Shown here: in pieces, positions 1-6,552 of the stretch | How the letters are laid out: every line of letters begins with the position of its first letter | How positions within the stretch are numbered: position 1 is the stretch's first letter | Source: Candidatus Parvarchaeota archaeon | GTDB taxonomy: Archaea; Nanobdellota; Nanobdellia; Parvarchaeales; Parvarchaeaceae | Direction: 5' to 3' | Assembly: GCA_027366075.1 (NCBI GenBank) | Contig: DAHXLI010000045.1 | Span: 1-20,412, forward strand | Length of the DNA stretch: 20,412 nt | The notes under the pieces: generated by a model | The model's database searches: none | Told to the model about the DNA's origin: nothing | What the model saw: the letters and a program-made list of their open reading frames with translations, nothing else | Program-made: the position numbers and the translations under genes

Positions 1-665
1 GAAGTATTAATAACAGCTATTTCAAACCTGTCCGGGTGCAGTTTTATACCTCCCGTTTTCATAGCTTTTATTGCGACTTTTATCAATGCATCGACGTCCA
101 TGTCTCCCTTGTATCCCTCTTCCAAGCTCTTGTTTATGGCAGGAGAACCTTCTCCTATGGCCACAGCCTTATATTGGAAGAAGATTCCACTGGGCTCTAA
201 CATGAATAAAACCGGCTTTTCGTTTCTAAATCCTCCGAATAATATACTTACCCCATAAGGTCTTGCGCCCCCATATTGTGTGAAGGCCTGCATTTCGGAA
301 CTTATCTTCTTTATAAGAAGCAGCATATCCGCCGGTTCATTATAAGTGACACGGTGCTGCTGCGCCTCTAGCTGTGCCTTTTCTATAAGCGCGCGGCCAT
401 CGGCTATCATGCCGGATATGGCAGTTCCTATAGAGTCGTCGATTTTAAATATTTTTTCTATGCTTTCCGTGACTATCAATTTCTCTACTTCGGGAAACCT
501 TTTATCGGCTACGAAAACAACGGAGTCCTTGCCAACTAAAGCCAATGCCGCAGAACCCTGCGAAACGGTCTTTCTGGCATACTCTACTTGTAAAAGTCTA
601 CCATCTGGGCTGAAGAGTGTGATTGCACGGTCATAACCCATTAAGTCACTTGGCATTTGTTCCAT
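1..665 (-). CDS. psmA: Proteasome subunit alpha (3' end cut by window edge)
   Basis: This is the alpha subunit of the archaeal 20S proteasome. Seven copies form each outer ring, gate substrate entry and dock regulatory ATPases and HbYX-tailed factors. Reading the complement gives about 221 residues. Near the N-terminus lies GYDRAITLFSPDGRLLQVEY, the hallmark of alpha subunits, followed by the Ntn-hydrolase fold core (GSAALALVGKDSVVFVADKR, later GGARPYGVSILFGG). The C-terminal ~20 residues lie beyond base 1. I chose the ATG at 663-665 because a GAGG element sits 9 nt upstream; a second in-frame ATG at 654-656 is possible. The start overlaps the end of pop5 by 20 nt, so the two are cotranscribed. 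Pop5 followed by psmA is part of the known archaeal exosome/proteasome gene cluster. Confidence 0.96.
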   Translation of the reverse strand, partial: MEQMPSDLMGYDRAITLFSPDGRLLQVEYARKTVSQGSAALALVGKDSVVFVADKRFPEVEKLIVTESIEKIFKIDDSIGTAISGMIADGRALIEKAQLEAQQHRVTYNEPADMLLLIKKISSEMQAFTQYGGARPYGVSILFGGFRNEKPVLFMLEPSGIFFQYKAVAIGEGSPAINKSLEEGYKGDMDVDALIKVAIKAMKTGGIKLHPDRFEIAVINT

Positions 666-975
666 ATCTGGTTTCCTCAACCTTTATCTTTTTTAGACTA
701 CCACTACTTTTTAAGGTAAGCACGTTTGATTTATAAAACTTACCAATCAGGGATAGTAAGAATATTACCTGATTTTTATAAGAGTTTTCTACGCTTATCA
801 CTCCTAAAACGCCGTCTGGCATACGCGAAAATAGCTCCTTTATTATTCTTACGTTAGCCTTTATGGAAATCAGAGGCTCCATTTTATTTAATGTAGAACG
901 TAGCCTATTTTCAAATTCTTCGCTCGAGTCGACTCCGCTGATTTCAATCAGCAGGTACCTTTTTTTAGCACGCAT
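646..975 (-). CDS. rnp2: RNase P protein component 2 (Pop5)
   Basis: Pop5 is a protein subunit of archaeal RNase P, which trims the 5' leader of pre-tRNA. It normally acts as a heterotetramer with Rpp30 and supports the catalytic RNA. The 109-residue product starts with MRAKKRYLLIEI, matching the KRRY-(I/L)-x-(F/I)-E-I start of archaeal Pop5. It ends with a helix-strand-loop block (residues ~70-100, including TLKSSGSLKKIK) that resembles the family's conserved SGTIK-type loop. Length is typical for the family. It is the middle gene of a tight cluster: the upstream 65-residue membrane protein stops 2 nt before this ATG and psmA starts inside this gene. The Rpp30 partner is also in the window, at 5794-6294. 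The call rests on the conserved block pattern and the context. Confidence 0.88.
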   Translation of the reverse strand: MRAKKRYLLIEISGVDSSEEFENRLRSTLNKMEPLISIKANVRIIKELFSRMPDGVLGVISVENSYKNQVIFLLSLIGKFYKSNVLTLKSSGSLKKIKVEETRYGTNAK

Positions 976-977
976 AT

Positions 978-1175
978 TCAGCCTTTATCAAACACACTTA
1001 TTGCGTAAACTATCAAGAATGTTACCGCCACCGAAATCGCAGTAAGAAGGTATATGTTTACGTTTCCTCCAAACGCGCTGTCTATCCAGCTGTATAATAT
1101 CGAAACCAGGCCGACGAAAAGGACGATGCCTACTATAGTCAACTCTATCACTCTTTCCCACTTCTGTCTTGCCAT
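978..1175 (-). CDS. Small two-TM membrane protein, unknown function
   Basis: The 65-residue product has a short basic N-terminus (MARQKWER) followed by two hydrophobic segments, about residues 10-30 and 39-62, joined by a short polar linker (DSAFGGNVN). It ends in FDKG. I do not recognise a family. It is the first gene of a unit that continues into pop5 (2-nt gap) and psmA. A TATA-like ATTAAATA lies about 26-30 nt upstream of the ATG, so the transcript probably starts at or next to the start codon. The location ahead of a housekeeping cluster and the clean promoter make it likely to be a real gene despite its size. Confidence 0.7.
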   Translation of the reverse strand: MARQKWERVIELTIVGIVLFVGLVSILYSWIDSAFGGNVNIYLLTAISVAVTFLIVYAISVFDKG

Positions 1176-1200
1176 ATGTATAAAACCATGTATTTTTGCC

Positions 1201-1208
1201 TATTTAAT
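1201..1208 (-). promoter_or_regulatory. TATA-like box for the membrane protein-pop5-psmA unit
   Basis: On the minus strand this reads ATTAAATA, centred about 29 nt before the ATG at 1175. The spacing fits archaeal TBP/TFB promoters with transcription starting at or just before the start codon. Confidence 0.5.
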
Positions 1209-1240
1209 CCTTATTCGGACCAAATTTCATAAAACTCTTA

Positions 1241-2764
1241 TTAGTCCTTAAATTCGCCAGTATACTTTTTGCCAAGATTCTTTGGAGCGAGGTTGAATAT
1301 CATAGTCTTCATAACCGTCATTTCCTCTATGCTGTACCCCACGCCTTCCTTGCCCTGACCCGAATCCTTTATCCCGCCGAAAGGGAAATAAGCAGTACCG
1401 TGTGAAGGTGCGGCGTTTAGTGTGACATTACCAGCTTTAAGCGCTTTCATTACTTCCCAGGTCTTATAGAAATTCTCGGTGAAGACGCACGAATCAAGCC
1501 CGTAATTAGAATTATTCGCGACTTTTATCGCGTCTTCCGCGTCCTTTACTTTTATTACCGTTATAACAGGACCAAACGTTTCTTCGTTTGCTATCTCCGC
1601 ATTTAGAGGCACATCAACTAGAAGCGTAGGCTCATAATAAGCGTCTTTGTATTTCCCCCCAGCAACAAGTTTGGCGCCTCTTTTAATCGCGTCTTGTACC
1701 ATCTCGTCTATTCTCTTGGCCGCCTTTATGCTTATTACGGGTCCGACAGTTATCTCTTCGCCATCGAACGGGTTGCCGAATTTATAATCTTTAAGATGAG
1801 ATTTTATCTGGATTACAAACTCGTTGTAGACTTTCTCTACCACAAGTATTCTGCTTACTGCGTCACATCTTTGGCCTGCAAGTTCTATAGAGCCCCTTAC
1901 GCATTCCTTTGCAGCTAAATCTAGGTCGGCATCTTCTAGGACTACCGCCGCAGCCTTGCCGCCAAGTTCAAGGTGCGTCTTCTTTAGACCCGCGATGGAG
2001 GAGATATGTTTTCCGACGTTGGTGCTGCCGGTAAAACTTATCATGTTTATGTCGCTGCTTTTTATAAGTAGGTCCCCAACTTCTTCACCGCTACCAGTTA
2101 CTACCTGTAAAGTGCCGCTAGGGAGGCCAGTTTTTCTGAATATTTCTGCGCACATTAAAAATGCCAGAGGATCTGCGCTTGGAGGCTTTATTACTACCGC
2201 GTTGCCCGCAAGTAACGCAGGCAAAACTTTTGCGATTGAAGTGTAAACTGGATAATTAAATGGTGAAATACCAAGAACTACGCCGATAGGTTCTCTGATA
2301 ACCAGCGCGGCCTTTTGCGCGGTGTCGCTCGACCAGTCTCCAGGCATGTATTCCCCCATTATCTTTCTGGAGTCTTCCATTCCTAGTCGCATTCTTTCTA
2401 ACGCCGCATTTATTTCTCCACCGGCGGTCCTGAACGCTTTGCCAGATTCCGTCATCAATACTTTCACTATCTCATCTTTGTGTTTAGCTAATTCTTGTCT
2501 TGCTTTATTTAGCAATTCAAGTCGATCTATCGCAGCCATGTCCCGTATCTTGCTTTTATTTAATGTTGCGGAATTCAAAGCCTTTTTTACTTGATCAGCA
2601 GACACGGTGCTTATTTGTGCTACAACCTTCTCGTCAATCGGACTTATTAAATCCGTAGTTTCTTTGGTATCGGTCCATTTGCCGTCTATTAAGACCTTAA
2701 ATCTCGGTATATCTCCAATTTTATAAATCTCAGAAAAATATTCGCTTAATTCGAGTTTTGCCAT
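1241..2764 (-). CDS. gapN: Non-phosphorylating NADP-dependent glyceraldehyde-3-phosphate dehydrogenase (GAPN type aldehyde dehydrogenase)
   Basis: The enzyme would oxidise glyceraldehyde-3-phosphate directly to 3-phosphoglycerate with NAD(P)+, bypassing 1,3-bisphosphoglycerate and its ATP. Archaea use it in modified glycolysis. The 507 residues cover a full aldehyde dehydrogenase: SPFNYP with the oxyanion Asn170, the cofactor-binding FTGST at 244-248, general base Glu266 in LELGGK, and nucleophile Cys300 in GQRCDA. The GQRCDA signature, with Asp after the Cys, is characteristic of GAPN rather than general ALDHs. The C-terminal region (FGGIKDSGQGKEGVGY) is also typical. The gene is monocistronic and diverges from the kinase-like gene. 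A related sugar aldehyde dehydrogenase cannot be excluded from sequence alone. The isomerase pgi at 14627 belongs to the same central sugar pathway. Confidence 0.87.
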   Translation of the reverse strand: MAKLELSEYFSEIYKIGDIPRFKVLIDGKWTDTKETTDLISPIDEKVVAQISTVSADQVKKALNSATLNKSKIRDMAAIDRLELLNKARQELAKHKDEIVKVLMTESGKAFRTAGGEINAALERMRLGMEDSRKIMGEYMPGDWSSDTAQKAALVIREPIGVVLGISPFNYPVYTSIAKVLPALLAGNAVVIKPPSADPLAFLMCAEIFRKTGLPSGTLQVVTGSGEEVGDLLIKSSDINMISFTGSTNVGKHISSIAGLKKTHLELGGKAAAVVLEDADLDLAAKECVRGSIELAGQRCDAVSRILVVEKVYNEFVIQIKSHLKDYKFGNPFDGEEITVGPVISIKAAKRIDEMVQDAIKRGAKLVAGGKYKDAYYEPTLLVDVPLNAEIANEETFGPVITVIKVKDAEDAIKVANNSNYGLDSCVFTENFYKTWEVMKALKAGNVTLNAAPSHGTAYFPFGGIKDSGQGKEGVGYSIEEMTVMKTMIFNLAPKNLGKKYTGEFKD

Positions 2765-2766
2765 TC

Positions 2767-2808
2767 TTATTTTAGGTAATTTGTTCTAATAAAACTTACC
2801 TATAATAA
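2767..2808. promoter_or_regulatory. Inverted repeat over the divergent gapN / kinase-like promoters
   Basis: The left arm TTATTTTAGGTAA (2767-2779) and the right arm TTACCTATAATAA (2796-2808) pair at 12 of 13 positions around a 16-nt centre. The centre holds the likely gapN TATA box (minus strand TTTTATTAG, 2786-2794). The right arm abuts the likely TATA box of the plus-strand gene (TATATATT, 2809-2816, about 25 nt before its ATG). Such an arrangement suits a dimeric regulator controlling both genes. AT-richness raises the chance of coincidence. Confidence 0.45.
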
Positions 2809-2836
2809 TATATATTAATCGTTTCCTAGATTTAAA

Positions 2837-3529
2837 ATGCAGAGAGATTTAGAGACGCTTTTGTTGGAAGTGCCGCATAGTCTGGGTCTTAATGGCATTC
2901 AAGTAAAGTACTCTGATATCAAGGATATTGACCTTGCAAAGAAAGGAATCTACCTAAAAGGTCATAGTTCTGTAACCGAAACAAGTGCCAAGGTCCTTAA
3001 TGAATACAGGTCTTTGAGGCGATTATACAAAGTGAGCAGCAAATTCATGGCTATGCCTTATGCCTTAGTTTACGGAGGCGCCGATCTGGACGAAAACGTG
3101 CATGGATACTTAATGCAGCTAGTTTCAGGGAAGAATTTCATCGAGTACTTTACTGGAATATCAGAAGCGCTCACCCATAATCTGCCAAAAATGGCGGGAA
3201 AGTTATATTTTCAAGAAGCCGAAAAAATAAAAAATGGCCTGATCAAAGTTAAAAATCAACTCACTGAAGTAAAATCAGACCTTAAGCGTGCGAATGTAGA
3301 GCACGGAGACTTGCATTACGAAAATTTTTTTATAAATGATGAAAATGAGATTTTAATAATAGATCCGTTACCATTGACAAAACGTAAAGACTCAAAAAAG
3401 TTTAGAAAAGAATACGACATGGATTGCATAAGCGGGCATATCAAAGACATAGATAAACTCATAGAGAAAATCGATTCGGCTACAAGATTAAGAAAATTAG
3501 TAGGAACTAGTTTTGTTAATTCTACTTAG
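2837..3529 (+). CDS. Protein-kinase-like / aminoglycoside-phosphotransferase-like protein
   Basis: The 230-residue product carries the catalytic core of the kinase-like fold: HGDLHYEN at residues 156-163 (catalytic Asp158, metal-binding Asn163), then IIDPLP with the metal-binding Asp176 in place of DFG. The N-lobe is short and has no clear glycine-rich loop. A candidate Lys41 (YLKGHSSVTET) and an alphaC-like helix with Glu56 (VLNEYRSLRRLYK) are visible. YLMQLVSGKNF near residue 91 looks like the hinge. Substrate is unknown; RIO/Bud32-like protein kinases and small-molecule kinases share these motifs. The gene is transcribed divergently from gapN. Its TAG stop overlaps the stop of the convergent aminopeptidase gene by 4 nt. 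A TATA-like box ~25 nt upstream supports the ATG at 2837 as a leaderless start. Confidence 0.7.
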   Translation: MQRDLETLLLEVPHSLGLNGIQVKYSDIKDIDLAKKGIYLKGHSSVTETSAKVLNEYRSLRRLYKVSSKFMAMPYALVYGGADLDENVHGYLMQLVSGKNFIEYFTGISEALTHNLPKMAGKLYFQEAEKIKNGLIKVKNQLTEVKSDLKRANVEHGDLHYENFFINDENEILIIDPLPLTKRKDSKKFRKEYDMDCISGHIKDIDKLIEKIDSATRLRKLVGTSFVNST

Positions 3530-4644
3530 GTTATTATCATATCTTCCCAAGTTTTAGGTGCGGTGGTTAACACATCATATCCTTTTTTTGTAACTACAAT
3601 GTCATCCTCGATACGTACGCCACCAAAACCAGGTATGTATACGCCTGGCTCCACCGTCAAAACCATGCCCTCTTCCAATGGGAACTCTCCATAAGGATTA
3701 AGCGTTGTGCTATCATGCACGTCTAAGCCAAGCGAATGGCCCACGTTGTGTGTAAATAAACCATGGTATCCGTTTTTGTCTATGACGTTTACGGCCGCCT
3801 TGTAAACGTCAAGTCCGACCGCTCCCGCCTTTATAATCCCCAATGAAGCCTTTTGCGCTTCGAATACGGTATTATAGATTTTCTTTTTCTTTCCATCCGC
3901 GTTTCCCATCACGAACGTTCTTGTGGTGTCTGAGCAGTATCTTTTATACCGTGCACCATAATCGCAGACTATAAGGTCGCCCTTTAGTATCTTATCCTTC
4001 CGCGGTACGTAATGCGGTTCCGCGCCATTTTTACCGCTCGCAAATATGGTTTCAAAAGACGCGCCGCTTGCGCCAAGTTTCATCATGTTATAATCCACAA
4101 GCGCAGCCATCTCTGTTTCTTTTAAGCCTTCCTTTATCGCCGTTTTTATCGGATAAAAAGAGGCACTCGCTATTTCTGCGGCTTTTTTGATTAATTTTAG
4201 CTCTACTTCGTCTTTTATAATTCTGGCACGTTCTATCGAATTACCAATGTCTATAATCTTTGAATCCTTCAGCGCATCGCAGAGCCAAAGATAGTTTTTT
4301 GCTGTCAGTCCGCTATAATTTACGCCTATCTTTTTATGATTTTTTAGCAATCGTAATAATGAACTCTTAAAGTCTCCATGTGCCTTTTTATCAACTACTA
4401 TTACTTTTAGACCAGTTTTTCTTGCACTTTCAGCTTCTAGAGTACCGGTTATAATCGTCACATCTCCATTTGCCGATGCTACTGCAAAAGAATCTTCGAA
4501 TATTCCACTAGTAACTCCGGTAAGATAGAAAAACGTAGAATCTATGTGCGGGCTAACATCGTTATTTATTATTATGTGCGAAACTTCTTTGTCCCCAATT
4601 TTCTCAAAAATCTTTTCTACGCGCTCGTTTAACAGGCTATTCAT
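3526..4644 (-). CDS. pepQ: M24 family metallopeptidase, Xaa-Pro aminopeptidase/dipeptidase type
   Basis: This is a cytoplasmic dinuclear-metal peptidase of the pita-bread fold, expected to cleave Xaa-Pro bonds during peptide turnover. The 372 residues show a creatinase-like N-terminal domain (about 1-135) and the M24 catalytic domain. All five metal ligands are present: Asp228 (CDYGARY), Asp239 (SDTTRTF), His303 (HNVGHSLG), Glu332 (TVEPGVYIPG) and Glu346 (GVRIEDD). Catalytic histidines His211 (AEPHYVP) and His310 (DVHD) are also seen. The full-length match leaves little doubt on family; dipeptidase (PepQ) versus aminopeptidase (PepP) is not decided by sequence. It converges on the kinase-like gene with overlapping stop codons and lies downstream of a tRNA gene on the same strand. 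Confidence 0.92.
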   Translation of the reverse strand: MNSLLNERVEKIFEKIGDKEVSHIIINNDVSPHIDSTFFYLTGVTSGIFEDSFAVASANGDVTIITGTLEAESARKTGLKVIVVDKKAHGDFKSSLLRLLKNHKKIGVNYSGLTAKNYLWLCDALKDSKIIDIGNSIERARIIKDEVELKLIKKAAEIASASFYPIKTAIKEGLKETEMAALVDYNMMKLGASGASFETIFASGKNGAEPHYVPRKDKILKGDLIVCDYGARYKRYCSDTTRTFVMGNADGKKKKIYNTVFEAQKASLGIIKAGAVGLDVYKAAVNVIDKNGYHGLFTHNVGHSLGLDVHDSTTLNPYGEFPLEEGMVLTVEPGVYIPGFGGVRIEDDIVVTKKGYDVLTTAPKTWEDMIIT

Positions 4645-4702
4645 GTTTATACCATGAATCCACGGAATAAAAATTATATTATGAGCATACCTTCAACAAA
4701 TC

Positions 4703-4776
4703 TGCCCCCGACCGGATTTGAACCGGCGTCTTCGCCTTCGCGGGGCAATGTTCTGTCCAAGCTAGACTACGGGAGC
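4703..4776 (-). tRNA. tRNA-Arg (anticodon GCG), with unusual C33
   Basis: The complement folds as a 74-nt tRNA. The acceptor stem is GCUCCCG/CGGGGGC with a U3-G70 wobble and A73. The anticodon stem is UUGCC/GGCGA with the loop CCGCGAA. The T arm is GCCGG/CCGGU with the loop UUCAAAU. The anticodon at 34-36 is GCG (Arg), and the arginine identity bases A20 and C35 are present. No CCA is encoded. Two positions are odd: base 33 is C instead of the near-universal U, and the D stem (GUCU/GAAC) has a C12-A23 mismatch. It lies between htpX and pepQ, all on the minus strand. Confidence 0.85.
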
Positions 4777-4790
4777 ATATCAAAAGATAT

Positions 4791-4800
4791 ACGATAAAAG
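4791..4800 (-). promoter_or_regulatory. Possible TATA box for tRNA-Arg
   Basis: The minus strand reads CTTTTATCG about 15-24 nt before the mature 5' end of the tRNA, in a strongly AT-rich gap between htpX and the tRNA. It is a weak match. Confidence 0.3.
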
Positions 4801-4830
4801 ATTAATACATTAAGTTAAGGTTAATTAGCG

Positions 4831-5751
4831 CTAATACATCCCAATTGCTTTCTTTTCTGCTAATATCGCAGCAATCCGTTTTTCTAATGTCGGATGCGTA
4901 GAAAAAAGGTTAAATAAGGCGCTCCCATTGAGATTATTTACTATGAACAGTGAGGAGTATGCGGCACCCTGGCCGTTCTGCCCCATTCCAGGGGAAGGTC
5001 TTGGCACCCCCATACCGAAAGGGCCTCTTTTTGTGTTGCCATTTATGGGTTTGCTTATTTTTTGCAGCGAGGAGATAAGCTGGTCAGGTTTTCTTACAAG
5101 TCTTACGCTTCCGATGTCTGCGTATAGTTCTCTGGATCGAGAGATACCTAATCTGACAAATGTCGCGCCCAATGGTATGAGTATAGCGGATACTAAGAGT
5201 AGAATGGTCGTATTACTGTTCCTATTGTTTATTCCTCCAAAAAGCTCGGAAAATAGTATTATGTTGCCGATATAAGATATTACCGTCGCCATAGTAGCAG
5301 CTACGGACGAAACGAGTATGTCTCGGTGTGTTATGTGGTTTATTTCATGGCCTAAGACCGCCTCCATTTCATCGTCATTTAGCATCGCAAGGATACTTCC
5401 GGTCGCGACAACGACCGCGTGGTTCTGGTCCCTGCCCGTAGCAAATGCATTTGGGGAAGGCGAATTCATTATTCCTACTCTCGGCATAGGTAACCCGGCC
5501 ATATCTGCCACCTTTTTTACAAGGTCGTAGAATCTGGGATTGTCTCCTCTTTCTATAAGCTTAGTCCTAGTCATCTTTATCGCGAGATAATCGCTTTTGT
5601 AATATGAGAATACGTTAAGCCCTATCGCCAAAATAAAGAACAGGGACATTATTACCAGAAGGTCGCCTACGAGATACCCCACTATAGCGCCAAATCCCAC
5701 CAGTATAAGCGCTAAGATACCGAATAGCAATATTATGGTTGCTGAAGACAT
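4831..5751 (-). CDS. htpX: HtpX-like membrane zinc metalloprotease (M48)
   Basis: HtpX is a membrane-anchored zinc endopeptidase that degrades misfolded membrane proteins. The 306-residue product has two N-terminal transmembrane segments (about 5-28 and 31-50). A soluble catalytic part follows with HEINH at 135-139 (HExxH zinc site), two further hydrophobic segments (about 148-168 and 183-200), and the third zinc ligand Glu208 in SRSRELYAD. SPSPNAFATG (97-106) is a conserved family block. Length is near the family norm. Between residues ~240 and 262 there is a Gly/Pro-rich loop (GPFGMGVPRPSPGMGQNGQG). The gene appears monocistronic, with a TATA-like box at 5774-5785 about 28 nt upstream of the ATG and a tRNA gene downstream. 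Confidence 0.94.
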   Translation of the reverse strand: MSSATIILLFGILALILVGFGAIVGYLVGDLLVIMSLFFILAIGLNVFSYYKSDYLAIKMTRTKLIERGDNPRFYDLVKKVADMAGLPMPRVGIMNSPSPNAFATGRDQNHAVVVATGSILAMLNDDEMEAVLGHEINHITHRDILVSSVAATMATVISYIGNIILFSELFGGINNRNSNTTILLLVSAILIPLGATFVRLGISRSRELYADIGSVRLVRKPDQLISSLQKISKPINGNTKRGPFGMGVPRPSPGMGQNGQGAAYSSLFIVNNLNGSALFNLFSTHPTLEKRIAAILAEKKAIGMY

Positions 5752-5773
5752 ATCTTGATTATTTAGGTTATTC

Positions 5774-5785
5774 CTAATATAAAAG
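5774..5785 (-). promoter_or_regulatory. TATA-like box for htpX
   Basis: The minus strand reads CTTTTATATTAG, centred about 28 nt before the htpX ATG. A small inverted repeat (TTAGG-5 nt-CCTAA, 5763-5777) overlaps its downstream edge and could be an operator, or chance. Confidence 0.45.
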
Positions 5786-5793
5786 TTTTAAAA

Positions 5794-6294
5794 CTACTTT
5801 CTTTTTAATAAAAGTTCTATAGATCTCTTGTAATTTTTTAGGTTATATCCGAAAGCCTCCGCAAATGCTATCAGCTGAGTGGGGGATTTTATTTCGTCTT
5901 TGTCCTTTGCGTAAGAAACATAAAGCGCGGGCACGCTATAGTCATTGCATAGTTTGCCGTTTATTAGGAAGTTCTTGTACGTACGAAAAAAGTCGCTAGA
6001 TTCTATCAACGACGAGAACTTGAATATCACGAACATCTGGTTTTCCTTTAGTTTTGAACACAGCCCTTTACTCAAAAATAGCCCATTTTTATCCAGATTC
6101 GTAACGGCATCCGCTTTTCCTTTTTGTATAATAAAATCGTAGTCCTTTCCATCGTAGAGTTTTAGTTCGAACGGAAGCTTATCGTCTACATCGGTTATCG
6201 AACCACGCTCTATAAAGAACACACTATCAAAGCCAAGTTTTTTGAGCGAGTCAACGAGACCCCCGTCATTTTTCTGCAGCAAATCGACGTACAT
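5794..6294 (-). CDS. rnp3: RNase P protein component 3 (Rpp30)
   Basis: Rpp30 is the TIM-barrel-like protein subunit of archaeal RNase P and pairs with Pop5. The open frame extends upstream to 6519, but that part is antisense to rpl40e. The ATG at 6292-6294 gives MYVDLLQKNDGGLVDSLKKL, a typical Rpp30 opening, in a 166-residue protein. The C-terminal block SPTQLIAFAEAFGYNLKNYK and the final ELLLKRK match the family's (R/S)P-x-DLI-x-LG-(I/L)-x-GM...A ending and closing helix. It is shorter than the roughly 200-residue archaeal norm, so barrel elements look trimmed. It diverges from rpl40e across a 63-nt gap with a shared palindromic TATA region. Moderate sequence divergence is why confidence is not higher. 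Confidence 0.78.
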   Translation of the reverse strand: MYVDLLQKNDGGLVDSLKKLGFDSVFFIERGSITDVDDKLPFELKLYDGKDYDFIIQKGKADAVTNLDKNGLFLSKGLCSKLKENQMFVIFKFSSLIESSDFFRTYKNFLINGKLCNDYSVPALYVSYAKDKDEIKSPTQLIAFAEAFGYNLKNYKRSIELLLKRK

Positions 6295-6313
6295 ATAAGT
6301 TAAAGCGGATAAA

Positions 6314-6333
6314 AGCTTATATATAAATAAGCT
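6314..6333. promoter_or_regulatory. Palindromic bidirectional TATA region between rpp30 and rpl40e
   Basis: The sequence AGCTTATATATAAATAAGCT equals its own reverse complement at 18 of 20 positions. It contains a TATA element readable on both strands: its centre lies 29-30 nt before the rpp30 ATG (minus) and 34-35 nt before the rpl40e ATG (plus). It is the best promoter candidate for both genes. Confidence 0.55.
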
Positions 6334-6357
6334 AAGAAGGTATAATAAATACGTAAT

Positions 6358-6546
6358 ATGGCAGAGCGAAATAATCCAGTTGCTGATGCAAGGCTTTTTA
6401 AAAACGTTTATGTCTGTAGGAATTGCAATGCGAAGATAAGAATATCTAACCCAAAGCTCCTTAGACCTATACAAGTAAGATGTAGACGCTGTGGCGGGCA
6501 GGTTCTTAGGCCAAAGCATAAAGAATTGAGAAAATTGAAGGTCTAG
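6358..6546 (+). CDS. rpl40e: Large-subunit ribosomal protein eL40 (L40e)
   Basis: eL40 is a small zinc-binding protein of the archaeal/eukaryotic large ribosomal subunit. The 62-residue product has the family layout: an acidic/Ala start leading into ADARLFKNVYVC, then two CxxC pairs (Cys20/Cys23 and Cys42/Cys45) forming a zinc ribbon, then the basic tail LRPKHKELR. The linker between the two pairs (18 residues) is longer than the usual dozen or so. It is followed after 6 nt by the site-2 protease gene, so the two are probably cotranscribed. The promoter is probably the palindromic TATA region at 6314-6333. Confidence 0.88.
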   Translation: MAERNNPVADARLFKNVYVCRNCNAKIRISNPKLLRPIQVRCRRCGGQVLRPKHKELRKLKV

Positions 6547-6552
6547 GCGAGC

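Noticed and set aside
4703..4776. An intron in the tRNA-Arg anticodon loop to explain C33
   Set aside because: The loop is exactly seven nucleotides and the total length is 74; there is no inserted sequence or bulge-helix-bulge fold.
5763..5777. TTAGG-5 nt-CCTAA repeat as a member of the same operator family as the gapN repeat
   Set aside because: Arms are only 5 bp, spacing differs, and such AT-rich words are expected often by chance.
6295..6519. A 75-codon upstream extension of the rpp30 frame
   Set aside because: It runs antisense through rpl40e and over the shared promoter, and its residues look like random translation. The ATG at 6294 gives the typical Rpp30 start.
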